From: Nostocoides sp.
GTDB taxonomy: Bacteria > Actinomycetota > Actinomycetes > Actinomycetales > Dermatophilaceae
Assembly (NCBI GenBank): GCA_016716625.1
Contig: JADJVJ010000001.1
Location: 124,001 to 188,000, forward strand
DNA: 64,000 nt
Reading direction: 5' to 3'
Shown here: in pieces, positions 46,961 through 55,658 of the stretch
How positions within the stretch are numbered: the first letter of the stretch is position 1
Layout: each line of letters opens with the position of its first letter
The notes under the pieces: model-generated
Seen by the model: only the letters and a program-made list of their open reading frames with translations
Told to the model about the DNA's origin: nothing
Databases searched by the model: none
Made by a program: the position numbers and the translations under genes

Positions 46961-49189
46961 ATGACAGGGACTTTCCTGCGCCGCGCGATCGCCGCGCTGG
47001 CTGCTTCGGGTGCCATCATCGGCACGCTTTCGGCTGCTCCGGCGAGTGCCGCGGTCACTTGGGAGCAGGGCTGGGGCACCAACGGCCGGGTCGATGACTT
47101 CCTGGCTGTCGGCAACATGGTGTATGTGGCCGGTAACTTCACCGCCCTCGTGGACCCGGCCGGGGCGACCTATCCGGCGACCCACCTGGCCCGCTACAAC
47201 CTCACCACCGGGGCCATGGACACCTCCTGGACCCCCGCGCTCGACCTGTCCGCGGTGTCGCTCACGACCGACGGCACCTCCCTGTATGTCGGTGGCAACT
47301 TCACCACCGTCAACGGCGCCACCCGCACCCGCATCGCCTCCTTCGACCTAGGCAGCGGCGTGCTGACGAACTTCCGCCCGAGCGCGAACAAGACGGTCAA
47401 CGCGATGGAGGTCACCGGCGGGCGGCTCTACCTCGGTGGCAGCTTCACCCGGGTCGGCGGCTCCCCGCGTAACTACCTCGGCTCGGTGGACCTCGCCACG
47501 AGCGCCGTGAACTCCTGGGCGCCGACCGCGGACGCCCAAGTCAAGGGCATGGTCCTGTCTCCGGACACGAGCCGGCTCTACCTCGCCGGCGACTTCACCA
47601 CCCTCAACGGCGGATCCCACCAGTACGTCGGTGCCCTGAACACCACCACCGGCACGCTGCTCTCCGGGTTCACCGCGGGAAACACCACCTCCTACGGCCG
47701 CCAGCCCACGTGGGACGTCGTCTACGACCCGGTGAACAACCGTGTCTGCGACGCCGGTGACGGCTACCAGGGCGGAGTCGCTTGCCTGGACGCCAACACC
47801 GGCCGGACCGTGTGGAGCGCCACCGCCGATGGTGGGGTGCAGGCCATCGAGTACTGGAAGGGCCAGATCTGGGTCGGTGGGCACTTCACCGTCGACCTTG
47901 GTATCAATGGCACCGGCCGCGGCAAAATCGCTAACCTCGATGCGGCGACCGGCAGGCTCCTGGACTTCAACGCGACCATCAACTCCTCCCTCGGTGTCTG
48001 GGCCCTCAAGGCTGTGGACTCCCGGATGTTCGTTGGCGGTGACTTCACCAAGATCAACAACAAGACCGCCAACCGGATGGCAGCCGTCAACGATGGCACC
48101 GTCCTGACCGCGCCCACCGCTCCGACCGCCCTGGTCGCCACTGGGGGAGACGCCCAGGTGGCCCTGTCCTGGGGTCTGCCGGTGAGCGATGGCGGTTCGG
48201 CCCTCGGCCGGTACAACGTCTACCGCTCCACCGCGGGCGGCCCGTTCGCGCTCCTCGGCACGGCCGGTCAGGGCCGGGCCTACACGGACACCACCGCGGT
48301 CAACGACACCGCCTACAGCTACCAGGTGACCGCGACCAATGCCCTCGGCGAGAGCCCGGCGAGCAATGTCGTCTCGGCCACCCCGAGGGCCTTCGTTCAC
48401 GTCGCCCCGAGCGCCCCACGGAACTTCGCGGGTGTCGGCAACTCGACGAACTCGGTGCTTACCTGGGCCGCCCCGGCCGACCTCGGCACCGACCCGTTCC
48501 AGGGCTACCGGGTCTTCAAGGATGGCGTCCTGCTCACCACGACGACCGCGCTCAGCTACACCGACTCAGCCGTGAGCCGCGGCGACACCCACAGCTACTC
48601 AGTCGTGGCCTACTCGGCGGCCGGTGAGGCCTCGACCCCGACGATCACGGTGACGAACACCTCGACCGCGCCGACGGCTCCGCTCTCGCTCGCGGGCACC
48701 GCGTCCATGTCGACGGCCAACCTCACCTGGTCGGCGCCGGCGAGCTCTGGCACCGACCCGATCACGAGCTACTCGGTCTACCGTGACGGTGTTCAGGTTG
48801 GCACGAGCACGACCCGCACCTTCAGCGACACCGGGATCGTCGCCGGCGGGACGTACACCTGGACCGTGACCGCGATGAGCGCGGCCGGCGAGAGCGCCGC
48901 TTCGACGCCGCTCACGCTGACCTCCGCGACGGCGACTGTCCCCGGTGCCCCGGTCGCCACCAAGGGCAGCAGCTGGTTCAACGCGGTGATGAACTGGACC
49001 GCGCCGAGCACCGGCGGTTCGCCGATCCTGCGCTATGAGGTCTTCAAGAATGGCTCGCTTGTCGCGACCGTCTCCGCGTCGACCCGGACCTACAGCACCT
49101 CGACCTCGTGGTTCGGCCCGACGACGCTGTCCGTGCGCGCGGTCAACGCCATCGGCACCGGTCCGATGTCCAACGTGCTCACCTGGTGA
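46961..49189 (+). CDS. Secreted beta-propeller protein with fibronectin type III repeats
   Basis: A 742-residue exported protein. Signal peptide MTGTFLRRAIAALAASGAIIGTLSAAPASA cut near 31. Residues about 32-385 hold a DUF5122/delta-60-like propeller with repeats of the form VYVAGNFTA, LYVGGNFTTVNG, LYLGGSFTRVGG, LYLAGDFTTLNG, IWVGGHFTVD and MFVGGDFTKING-like. Residues about 390-742 form four fibronectin type III domains (each starting AP.AP.N/L and ending with a Y.V.A. strand). There is no sorting signal or membrane anchor, so it is probably released or held by sugar binding. It is unusually rich in Thr/Ser/Asn for its neighbours. An adhesive or scavenging role is likely. Confidence 0.86.
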   Translation: MTGTFLRRAIAALAASGAIIGTLSAAPASAAVTWEQGWGTNGRVDDFLAVGNMVYVAGNFTALVDPAGATYPATHLARYNLTTGAMDTSWTPALDLSAVSLTTDGTSLYVGGNFTTVNGATRTRIASFDLGSGVLTNFRPSANKTVNAMEVTGGRLYLGGSFTRVGGSPRNYLGSVDLATSAVNSWAPTADAQVKGMVLSPDTSRLYLAGDFTTLNGGSHQYVGALNTTTGTLLSGFTAGNTTSYGRQPTWDVVYDPVNNRVCDAGDGYQGGVACLDANTGRTVWSATADGGVQAIEYWKGQIWVGGHFTVDLGINGTGRGKIANLDAATGRLLDFNATINSSLGVWALKAVDSRMFVGGDFTKINNKTANRMAAVNDGTVLTAPTAPTALVATGGDAQVALSWGLPVSDGGSALGRYNVYRSTAGGPFALLGTAGQGRAYTDTTAVNDTAYSYQVTATNALGESPASNVVSATPRAFVHVAPSAPRNFAGVGNSTNSVLTWAAPADLGTDPFQGYRVFKDGVLLTTTTALSYTDSAVSRGDTHSYSVVAYSAAGEASTPTITVTNTSTAPTAPLSLAGTASMSTANLTWSAPASSGTDPITSYSVYRDGVQVGTSTTRTFSDTGIVAGGTYTWTVTAMSAAGESAASTPLTLTSATATVPGAPVATKGSSWFNAVMNWTAPSTGGSPILRYEVFKNGSLVATVSASTRTYSTSTSWFGPTTLSVRAVNAIGTGPMSNVLTW

Positions 49190-49247
49190 GTGCGTAGGTC
49201 GCTCGGGTGAGGTGAGAGCCACCCGTTCGACCCCCTACCTCACCTCG

Positions 49248-49282
49248 GTGGCGCCGGTTCCCTTCTGGGGGACCGGCGCCAC
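49248..49282. terminator. Rho-independent-like hairpin after the FN3 gene
   Basis: A 15-bp stem (GTGGCGCCGGTTCCC at 49248-49262 with GGGGACCGGCGCCAC at 49268-49282, one G-T pair) and a 5-base loop, 58 bases after the stop. No U-run follows, which is normal for high-GC Actinobacteria. Confidence 0.7.
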
Positions 49283-49312
49283 TGCGCTGTTGGGCACCCT
49301 CGCTAGCAAACC

Positions 49313-49334
49313 TTGACTGACTCCAGAAAAGGAG
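49313..49334. promoter_or_regulatory. FurA box / furA-katG promoter
   Basis: The region starting TTGACTGACTCCAGAAAA (49313-49330) and continuing GGAG matches, from memory, the AT-rich FurA/FurS-binding element in front of furA-katG in mycobacteria and Streptomyces. It is an AT-rich island in this 70% GC DNA. TTGACT doubles as a -35. FurA would repress its own operon and release it upon oxidation. Confidence 0.65.
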
Positions 49335-49348
49335 GCAGGCTGGGGGGC

Positions 49349-49828
49349 ATGGTCCTCGACGGTTCGACCGCGCTCCGCGACGCTGGACTGCGGGTGACTC
49401 GGCCGCGTCTGGCGGTGCTGAATGCCGTTGCGCAGCACCCACATTCGGTAACCACGACGATCCTCGACGCTGCCCGGGAGAGCCTGCCTTCGGTCTCCCA
49501 CCAGGCCGTTTACGACTGTCTCGCGGTGCTCGCCGACGCTGGTGTCCTCCGGCGGATCCAACCCACCGGCTCGGTGGCCCGCTACGAGATCGCCACCGGC
49601 GACAACCACCACCACCTGGTCTGCCGGCTCTGCGGCACCATCCGGGACGTCGCGTGCGCCGCGGGCCGCGCCCCGTGCCTCGAAGCGCCGGACGACCACG
49701 GCTTCCGCATCGACGAAGCCGAGGTCAACTACTGGGGGATCTGCCCCGAGTGTGTCACCCGCCAGAGGTCACGGCATACGCCGTCGACGCTCTCCCCCTT
49801 GACCTCACCCACGTCCCCGACTCCGTAA
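49349..49828 (+). CDS. furA: Fur family peroxide-sensing repressor FurA
   Basis: A 159-residue Fur protein. Winged helix (about 5-75: LRDAGLRVTRPRLAVLNAVAQHPHSVTT...LPSVSHQAVYDCLAVLADAGVLRRIQP), then the dimer/metal domain with HHHLVCRLCGTIRDV (CxxC and His ligands), and the second pair CPEC in YWGICPECVT. The pair with katG 18 bases downstream is the standard FurA-KatG arrangement, where FurA represses katG until peroxide oxidises its metal site. The tail is Thr/Ser/Pro-rich. ATG 49349 gives the normal N terminus; the upstream frame is short and overlaps the operator. Confidence 0.9.
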   Translation: MVLDGSTALRDAGLRVTRPRLAVLNAVAQHPHSVTTTILDAARESLPSVSHQAVYDCLAVLADAGVLRRIQPTGSVARYEIATGDNHHHLVCRLCGTIRDVACAAGRAPCLEAPDDHGFRIDEAEVNYWGICPECVTRQRSRHTPSTLSPLTSPTSPTP

Positions 49829-49846
49829 GGCTCAGAAAGGAAGACC

Positions 49847-52096
49847 ATGTCCGTTCACGACGACACCGCATCCCACGAAACCGAGGCCGTCAAGGTGCCC
49901 ACCGACGACGCCGAGGTCAAGGAGATGAACGAGCCGGGCCCAGCCGGTGGCGGGTGCCCGGTCGCGCACTCCCTGGTTCCGCCGACCCAGGGCGACGCCA
50001 ACCAGCAGTGGTGGCCGAACCGGCTCAACCTGAAAATCCTCGGCAAGAACTCCCCGGAGAAGAACCCGCTCGGGGCGGACTTCGACTACGCCAAGGCGTT
50101 CGCGGCCCTTGACCTGGCCGAGGTCAAGCGGGACATCGAGACCGTGCTCACCACCTCGCAGGACTGGTGGCCGGCGGACTACGGGCACTACGGCCCGCTG
50201 ATGATCCGGATGACCTGGCACAGCGCCGGCACGTACCGAGTCATGGACGGCCGCGGCGGCGGTGGCACCGGGCAGCAGCGGTTTGCTCCGCTCAACTCCT
50301 GGCCCGACAACGGCAACCTCGACAAGGCCCGCCGCCTGCTCTGGCCGGTCAAGCAGAAGTACGGCAGTTCGCTCTCCTGGGCCGACCTGATGATCCTTGC
50401 CGGCAACGTCGCCCTGGAGTCGATGGGCTTTGAGACCTTCGGGTTCGCCGGCGGCCGGGTCGACGCCTGGGAGCCCGACGACGACGTCTACTGGGGCAGC
50501 GAGACCGAGTGGCTCGGCGACAAGCGTTACACCGGGGAGCGGGACCTGGAGAACCCGCTCGCCGCGGTCCAGATGGGGCTCATCTACGTCAACCCCGAGG
50601 GGCCGAACGCCAACCCGGACCCGGTCGCCTCCGGCCGCGACATCCGCGAGACCTTCGCCCGCATGGCGATGGATGACGAGGAGACGGTGGCCCTGACCGC
50701 GGGCGGCCACACCTTCGGCAAGGCCCACGGTGCCGCCGACCCCGCCAAGTACGTCGGAGCCGAGCCCGAGGCCGCGGCCATCGAGCAGCTGGGCCTGGGC
50801 TGGAAGCAGACCTACGGCACCGGCAAGGCCACCGACATGACGACCTCCGGCCTGGAGGGCGCGTGGACGCCGACGCCGACCCGGTGGGACAACAGCTACT
50901 TCGAGACGCTCTTCAGGTACGACTGGGAGCTCACCAAGTCCCCGGCCGGCGCTCAGCAGTGGCGACCCGCGGGCGGCTCGGGGGACAACACCGTCCCCGA
51001 TGCCACCGACGGCACCCTGCGGCACGCGCCGATGATGACGACGGCCGACATGGCGATGCGGATGGACCCGGCCTATGAGGCGATCTCACGTCGCTTCCTG
51101 GAGAACCCAGACCAGTTCGCCGACGCCTTCGCCCGGGCATGGTTCAAGCTGACCCACCGCGACATGGGCCCGGTGTCCCGCTACGTCGGCCCCGAGGTGC
51201 CGAGCGAGGAACTGCTGTGGCAGGACCCGATCCCCGCCAACACCCTGGGCACCACCGCGGACGACATTGCGGCCGCCAAGGCCGCCCTCGCCGAATCTGG
51301 TCTCACCGTGAGCCAGCTCGTCAAGACAGCCTGGGCTGCGGCGGCGAGCTTCCGCAGCAGCGACAAGCGGGGTGGCGCCAACGGTGGCCGGCTCCGGCTC
51401 GAGCCGCAGCGCAGCTGGGCGGCCAACGACCCGGCCGAACTCGCGGCCGTCATCCCGGTGATCGAGCGGGTCGCTGCCGAACACAACCTCTCCTTCGCGG
51501 ATGCCGTTGTCCTCGCCGGTAACGTCGGGGTCGAGCAGGCCGCCACGGCGGCCGGGTATGCCGTGGAGGTCCCCTTCTCCCCGGGTCGCGGTGACGCCTC
51601 CCAGGAGCAGACGGACGTCGAGTCCTTCGGCTACCTCGAGCCGCGGGCCGATGGGTTCCGCAACTACGACCGCAGCGACAACCGGCTGCCGGCCGAGTAC
51701 GCCCTTCTCGACAAGGCCAATCTCCTCGGGCTTACCGCCCCGGAGATGACCGTTCTCGTCGGCGGCTTGCGGGTCCTCGGGGCCACCGTCGGCGGGTCCA
51801 CCGCGGGTGTGCTCACCGATCGGGTCGGCACTCTGTCCACCGACTTCTTCGTCCGCCTGCTCGACCTGGGCACGACGTGGTCGGGGGCCGAGGGCGCGGA
51901 CCTCTTCGAGGGCCGCAGCGCCGATGGTCGGACCTGGACCGGAACACGTGCGGACCTCGTCTTCGGGTCGAACTCCGAGCTGCGGGCCGTTGCCGAGGTC
52001 TACGCCTCGGACGGCGCGGCGGAGAAGTTCGTCCACGACTTCGTCGCCGCCTGGGCCAAGGTCATGGACGCCGACCGGTTCGACCTGCACCGCTGA
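49847..52096 (+). CDS. katG: Catalase-peroxidase KatG
   Basis: A 749-residue bifunctional haem enzyme that removes hydrogen peroxide and has peroxidase activity. Distal residues Arg121-Trp124-His125 (RMTWHSAG), proximal His288 in TAGGHTFGKAHG, and the Met-Tyr-Trp adduct with Trp124, Tyr247 (GLIYVNPEG) and Met273 (ARMAMDDEE) are all present, so both activities should be intact. The C-terminal half is the degenerate second haem-peroxidase domain, beginning around residue 440. The Shine-Dalgarno AAAGGAAG lies six bases before ATG. It is cotranscribed with and regulated by furA. Confidence 0.97.
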   Translation: MSVHDDTASHETEAVKVPTDDAEVKEMNEPGPAGGGCPVAHSLVPPTQGDANQQWWPNRLNLKILGKNSPEKNPLGADFDYAKAFAALDLAEVKRDIETVLTTSQDWWPADYGHYGPLMIRMTWHSAGTYRVMDGRGGGGTGQQRFAPLNSWPDNGNLDKARRLLWPVKQKYGSSLSWADLMILAGNVALESMGFETFGFAGGRVDAWEPDDDVYWGSETEWLGDKRYTGERDLENPLAAVQMGLIYVNPEGPNANPDPVASGRDIRETFARMAMDDEETVALTAGGHTFGKAHGAADPAKYVGAEPEAAAIEQLGLGWKQTYGTGKATDMTTSGLEGAWTPTPTRWDNSYFETLFRYDWELTKSPAGAQQWRPAGGSGDNTVPDATDGTLRHAPMMTTADMAMRMDPAYEAISRRFLENPDQFADAFARAWFKLTHRDMGPVSRYVGPEVPSEELLWQDPIPANTLGTTADDIAAAKAALAESGLTVSQLVKTAWAAAASFRSSDKRGGANGGRLRLEPQRSWAANDPAELAAVIPVIERVAAEHNLSFADAVVLAGNVGVEQAATAAGYAVEVPFSPGRGDASQEQTDVESFGYLEPRADGFRNYDRSDNRLPAEYALLDKANLLGLTAPEMTVLVGGLRVLGATVGGSTAGVLTDRVGTLSTDFFVRLLDLGTTWSGAEGADLFEGRSADGRTWTGTRADLVFGSNSELRAVAEVYASDGAAEKFVHDFVAAWAKVMDADRFDLHR

Positions 52097-52102
52097 GCCG
52101 AG

Positions 52103-52177
52103 GGCGACCGCCGAACTCAGAGCGGTCGCCGTCACGGTGACCTCGGGTGCCGCCCCCTCGTGGGGGCGGCACCCGAG
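52103..52177. terminator. Tandem hairpins after katG
   Basis: Hairpin 1 has a 9-bp stem (GGCGACCGC at 52103, GCGGTCGCC ending 52130). Hairpin 2 has a perfect 16-bp stem (52142-52157 with 52162-52177) and the four-base loop TCGT, starting CTCGGGTGCC. Together they make a strong terminator; U-tracts are missing. Confidence 0.8.
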
Positions 52178-52192
52178 CCACGTTCGGAGAGG

Positions 52193-52198
52193 CATACT
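52193..52198 (+). promoter_or_regulatory. -10 box of the methyltransferase gene
   Basis: CATACT at 52193-52198, six bases before GTG 52205; no Shine-Dalgarno, so likely leaderless. Confidence 0.35.
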
Positions 52199-52204
52199 GC
52201 GGGG

Positions 52205-52834
52205 GTGAGCGAGCGAGTACAGCACCCTCTCTTCGCGCGCTTCTACAGCGCCTACGTCCGGCCGAGCCTGGAGCGGTTCGGTGCCGATGCGATGCGCGCC
52301 GAACTGTTCGCGCCGCTGACCGGCACGGTGGTGGACGTGGGCTGTGGACCGGGGGACTCCTTCCGGGCCTATCCGGCCGCGGTGACCCGGGTCATCGGGG
52401 TGGAACCTGAGGACTATCTGCGGGGACTGGCCGACAAGGAAGCGACCCGGGCCCCGGTTCCAGTGGAGCTCGTCGCCGCCGACGCCGAGCACCTGCCCTG
52501 CGCCGACGGCAGCGTCGACGCCGTCGTCTACTCCCTGGTGCTCTGCTCCGTCCCCGACCAGGAGGCCGCCCTCGCCGAGGCGCGGCGCGTGCTGCGCCCC
52601 GGGGGACAGGTGCGCTTCCTGGAGCACGTCCAGGCCGCCCCTGGTCTGCTTCGCAGCCTCCAGCGGGGACTCGACGCGACCGTGTGGCCGCACTTCGGCG
52701 GCGGCTGCCACCTCGCCCGCGACACCGTTCAGACCTTCTCCGACAACGGGTTTGAGGTCAGTGAGCTGGCACCGGTCGCGGCGTCCTCGCGCTGGGTGCC
52801 GGCGGTGTCCGGGGTGGCCCGGGTCCTGCCATGA
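52205..52834 (+). CDS. Class I SAM-dependent methyltransferase
   Basis: A 209-residue methyltransferase of the UbiE/Methyltransf_11 group. SAM-binding motif I VVDVGCGPGDSF (residues about 39-50), acidic motif II VIGVEPEDYL, motif III AADAEHLPCADGSVDAVVYSLVLCSV, and motif post-III EARRVLRPGGQVRFLEHV are clear. The C-terminal tail WPHFGGGCHLARDTVQTFSDNGFEV resembles the METTL7-like/thiol or phospholipid methyltransferase group. The substrate is unknown. GTG 52205 is leaderless by spacing. The stop overlaps the patatin gene ATG by four bases, so lipid metabolism may link the pair. Confidence 0.85.
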   Translation: MSERVQHPLFARFYSAYVRPSLERFGADAMRAELFAPLTGTVVDVGCGPGDSFRAYPAAVTRVIGVEPEDYLRGLADKEATRAPVPVELVAADAEHLPCADGSVDAVVYSLVLCSVPDQEAALAEARRVLRPGGQVRFLEHVQAAPGLLRSLQRGLDATVWPHFGGGCHLARDTVQTFSDNGFEVSELAPVAASSRWVPAVSGVARVLP

Positions 52835-53799
52835 GCGAACGAGGACGGCACACGGACGGCGGGGAGGGGGACACCATGGACGACCTGGCTCACCCGGTCG
52901 CCGACCTCATCCGGGCGCGGGCCGCGGCCGGCAGCCTGCCCGGCCAACGCATCGACGGGGCCCGGCTCGCGCTCGTCCTCGAGGGGGGCAGCAGCCGGGC
53001 GGCGTATGGCGGTGGCATGGTGTGCGAACTTGAGGCGCGCGGCCTGCTGCCGGTGTTCGACGCGGTCTACGGCAGTTCGGCGGGAGCGCTCAACGGGGCC
53101 TGGTTCATCTGCGGGCGGGCGCGGGCCAACGTCCATGGGTGGTGGACCCCGGAGGTGCTGGCGGCGGTCATCGAACCGCGCCGGGCCCTGCGCGGGACTC
53201 CCGTGGTCGACACCGACGTCCTCGTCGACCACGTGTACGAGGACCTCACCCCGATGGGGTTCGAGGAGATTCTCGCCAGCGACGTCGAGTACCACCCGAT
53301 GGCGACCGACACCCACTCCGGCGACTCGGTCGACCTCGCTCCCTTCGTGCACGACCGAGCCAGCCTCAAGGACGCGCTGCGCGCAACCACTCGCATTCCC
53401 GTCCTCGGCGGTCGGCCGGTGGAGATCGCCGGACGCCATTTCATCGACGCCGGGGTCACCGAGAACGTGCCGGTCCGCACCGCCCTTGCTCAGGGGGCTA
53501 CCCACGTACTAGCGCTTCGGACCCAGCCGCCACGGGCGGAACCGCAGCCACCCTCGGCGTTCGAGCACCGGCTCGTGCAGACCTGGCTGGTGCGCAACGC
53601 CCCGGGTGCAGTGACTGCCTGGGCGTCCCGGCACGACCGGCTCCGCGAGGAGGAGCACATCCTCGCCCACGACCCCCGCGTGCTTCAGGTCGCTCCGCCG
53701 CGGGGAACCCCGGCGATCTCCATTGTCGGGCGCTCCAGTGAGACCCAGCGGCTCGCGGTGGCGGTCGGTCGCGCAGCGGTGACCACGGTGCTCTCGTAG
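52831..53799 (+). CDS. Patatin-like phospholipase
   Basis: A 322-residue acyl hydrolase. The Gly-rich oxyanion stretch LVLEGGSSRAAYGGGM (about 49-63), nucleophile elbow GSSAG with Ser83, and the catalytic Asp in HFIDAGVTENVPV form the Ser-Asp dyad. It lacks a signal peptide, so it acts inside or at the membrane. ATG 52831 overlaps the methyltransferase stop, but ATG 52876 has a stronger Shine-Dalgarno (GGAGGGGG) and would remove 15 residues; both are possible. Phospholipid or acyl-ester substrates are expected from the family. Confidence 0.87.
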   Translation: MSERGRHTDGGEGDTMDDLAHPVADLIRARAAAGSLPGQRIDGARLALVLEGGSSRAAYGGGMVCELEARGLLPVFDAVYGSSAGALNGAWFICGRARANVHGWWTPEVLAAVIEPRRALRGTPVVDTDVLVDHVYEDLTPMGFEEILASDVEYHPMATDTHSGDSVDLAPFVHDRASLKDALRATTRIPVLGGRPVEIAGRHFIDAGVTENVPVRTALAQGATHVLALRTQPPRAEPQPPSAFEHRLVQTWLVRNAPGAVTAWASRHDRLREEEHILAHDPRVLQVAPPRGTPAISIVGRSSETQRLAVAVGRAAVTTVLS

Positions 53800-53829
53800 C
53801 CGACGCTCCGAAGGTGGCATCATGACGCC

Positions 53830-54243
53830 ATGACCGGCACAGGAACCCCGAGCGACCCCTGGCAGTTGCAGACCGCCCCGGGCACCTCCGCGTACACGAT
53901 GCACCGCGACGACTCGAGCGACCCCCCGAGCCTGGTCTGCCAGGTCGGCTCGACCACGCTCAGGTATGACGCCCGCGCCATCGAGGACCTGCACGCCATG
54001 CTCCTGGAGCGCGGGGACTGGGTGGATCTCGGTGCGGCGGACGAGCAGAAGCCGGCCAAGGACGGCACCGTCGAGGCCTGGGGGCGGAGCGCGGAGAACC
54101 CCCTCGGGGGGTGGTACGGGCTGCGTAAGGGCTACCGGGGACGTTTCGGCATGTACCTGCCCCCGCTGCTGGAGGCCCTGGGGCTGGTCGAACTCGAACA
54201 CAACCCGCGCAATAACCGGGTCCGGGCGCTGCCGTCGACCTGA
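53830..54243 (+). CDS. Conserved hypothetical protein (small actinobacterial domain)
   Basis: A 137-residue soluble protein. It begins MTGTGTPSDPWQLQTAPGTS, then has beta-strand-like segments (SLVCQVGSTTLRYDARAIEDLHAMLLERGDWVDLGAADEQ) and a conserved-looking core VEAWGRSAENPLGGWYGLRKGYRGRFGMYLPPLLEALGLVELEHNPRNNRVRA. This resembles an uncharacterised family seen in many Actinobacteria (DUF6855 type), usually stand-alone. It has many Trp/Tyr/Gly residues and no enzyme motif. A role cannot be given. It lies 30 bases after the patatin stop, so may be in the same transcript. Confidence 0.65.
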   Translation: MTGTGTPSDPWQLQTAPGTSAYTMHRDDSSDPPSLVCQVGSTTLRYDARAIEDLHAMLLERGDWVDLGAADEQKPAKDGTVEAWGRSAENPLGGWYGLRKGYRGRFGMYLPPLLEALGLVELEHNPRNNRVRALPST

Positions 54244-54244
54244 T

Positions 54245-54261
54245 CCCCGCCCTGAGCGGGG
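54245..54261. terminator. Short hairpin between convergent genes
   Basis: CCCCGC (54245-54250) and GCGGGG (54256-54261) with loop CCTGA, right behind the 53830 gene stop and before the end of the convergent MFS gene. It could serve both directions. Confidence 0.5.
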
Positions 54262-54277
54262 GAGCGGCCGGGGCGGC

Positions 54278-55627
54278 TCACGGCTCGGGATCGGTGGAGA
54301 TCCCGGGGAGCAGGCTCTCGCCGGAGCGCAACCGTTGCACGCTGCCCGGGGCCACCTCCTCGACATGGTCGATGGCCTTGTGCCGGTACCGCCAGACCTG
54401 GACCCCGCCGAACCCCCAGAGCAGGAACTGCACGGACATGGCGATCCGGAAGTCGTTGAGGTCGTAGGCGGCCGGCCCCCGCGGTTCGAGGAGGTCGAGG
54501 ACGAGCCCGATGAGCCCGATCGCGGCAAGGGTGGCGACGAAGCCGCCCATGTTGACCACCCCGGTCGCTCGGCCCAGGTGCTGTGGCCGGTGGAAGGTTC
54601 GGGCGAGGTCGAAACTCACCATGGAGACCGGCCCGCCGGAGGCGGTGACGACGACGAGGACGACGAGCAGCCAGAGCGGTGCCCGGCTCGGCAGGGCGAG
54701 GACCACCGCCCAGACCAGGGCGATGACGGCGACGATCCCCATGACGATCTGGGACCGGTGGAAGGGGTAGCGGACCACCGCGCGGCCGGTGATCGGGCCG
54801 ACGACCGCTGAGGTCGCCGTCATGACCATCATCAGGCTCGCGGCCGTGTTCGGGGACAGGCCCTGCCCGATGACGAGGAACGGGTACCCCCAGAGCAGAC
54901 CGAAGACGGCGGCCGAGAACATCGTCGTGAAGTGTGAGTACATGCCCAATCGGGTGCCCGGGTTGAGCCAGATGGTCCGCATGGTCCGGGCGAGCGCGCG
55001 CAACTTCACCTGCTCGACGGACTCCCCGGTGTAGGGGGAGTTGCGCACGAGCGCGAGCACGCCGATGAAGATGCCGAGACCGAGTGCGGCCATGGTCGCG
55101 AACGTGTGTGTCCAGCCGTAGGTTTTCAAGGCGGCGGCGAGCGGGAGGGCAGCTCCGAGGGCGCCGAACTGGCCGAGCACGCCGGTCACCTGGGTGATCA
55201 CGGGTGCCTGTTTGACCCGGAACCACACCGCGACCAGGCGCATGAGCGAGACGAAGATCATCGCGTCGCCCATGCCGAGGAGAACCCGCGCGGTCAGCCC
55301 GGCAGCGAACGTCCCCGCCACCGCGAACCACGCTTGTCCGGCCGTCATGAGGACCAGGCCGGTGAGGATGAGCCGCCGTGGGCCGTACCGGTCCAGGGCC
55401 ACCCCGATGGGCACCTGAAGGGCCGCGTAGACCGCGAGCTGAACGACGGTGAAGATCGAGAGCGCGGTCGCGCTGATGCCGAACCGCTCCGCCGCCATGA
55501 GCCCGGCGACCCCGAGGGAGGTGCGGTGAAAGACGGCGAGGACGTATGCCGCCAGCGCCACGCTCCAGATGACCCACGCTCGGCGGCGACCGATCGTGTG
55601 GACCTGCCGCTTGAGGACGCGGGTCAT
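54278..55627 (-). CDS. MFS transporter (OPA/NarK-like shape)
   Basis: A 449-residue carrier with 12 membrane helices. The start reads RRAWVIWSVALAAYVLAVFHRTSLGVAGLMAAERFGIS, with HRTS in helix 1 as in an actinobacterial MFS subgroup. Motif A is GVALDRYGPRRLI, and a second copy-like element ITGRAVVRYP is in the other half. A C-terminal soluble tail of about 40 residues (YRHKAIDHVEEVAPGSVQRL...) faces the cytosol. The substrate is not known; drug, sugar phosphate or anion are all possible. It is convergent with the 53830 gene and 31 bases downstream of the ASCH gene on the same strand. Confidence 0.82.
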   Translation of the reverse strand: MTRVLKRQVHTIGRRRAWVIWSVALAAYVLAVFHRTSLGVAGLMAAERFGISATALSIFTVVQLAVYAALQVPIGVALDRYGPRRLILTGLVLMTAGQAWFAVAGTFAAGLTARVLLGMGDAMIFVSLMRLVAVWFRVKQAPVITQVTGVLGQFGALGAALPLAAALKTYGWTHTFATMAALGLGIFIGVLALVRNSPYTGESVEQVKLRALARTMRTIWLNPGTRLGMYSHFTTMFSAAVFGLLWGYPFLVIGQGLSPNTAASLMMVMTATSAVVGPITGRAVVRYPFHRSQIVMGIVAVIALVWAVVLALPSRAPLWLLVVLVVVTASGGPVSMVSFDLARTFHRPQHLGRATGVVNMGGFVATLAAIGLIGLVLDLLEPRGPAAYDLNDFRIAMSVQFLLWGFGGVQVWRYRHKAIDHVEEVAPGSVQRLRSGESLLPGISTDPEP

Positions 55628-55658
55628 CGACCCATGCTAGGTCCGCATCCGCGTCGGG

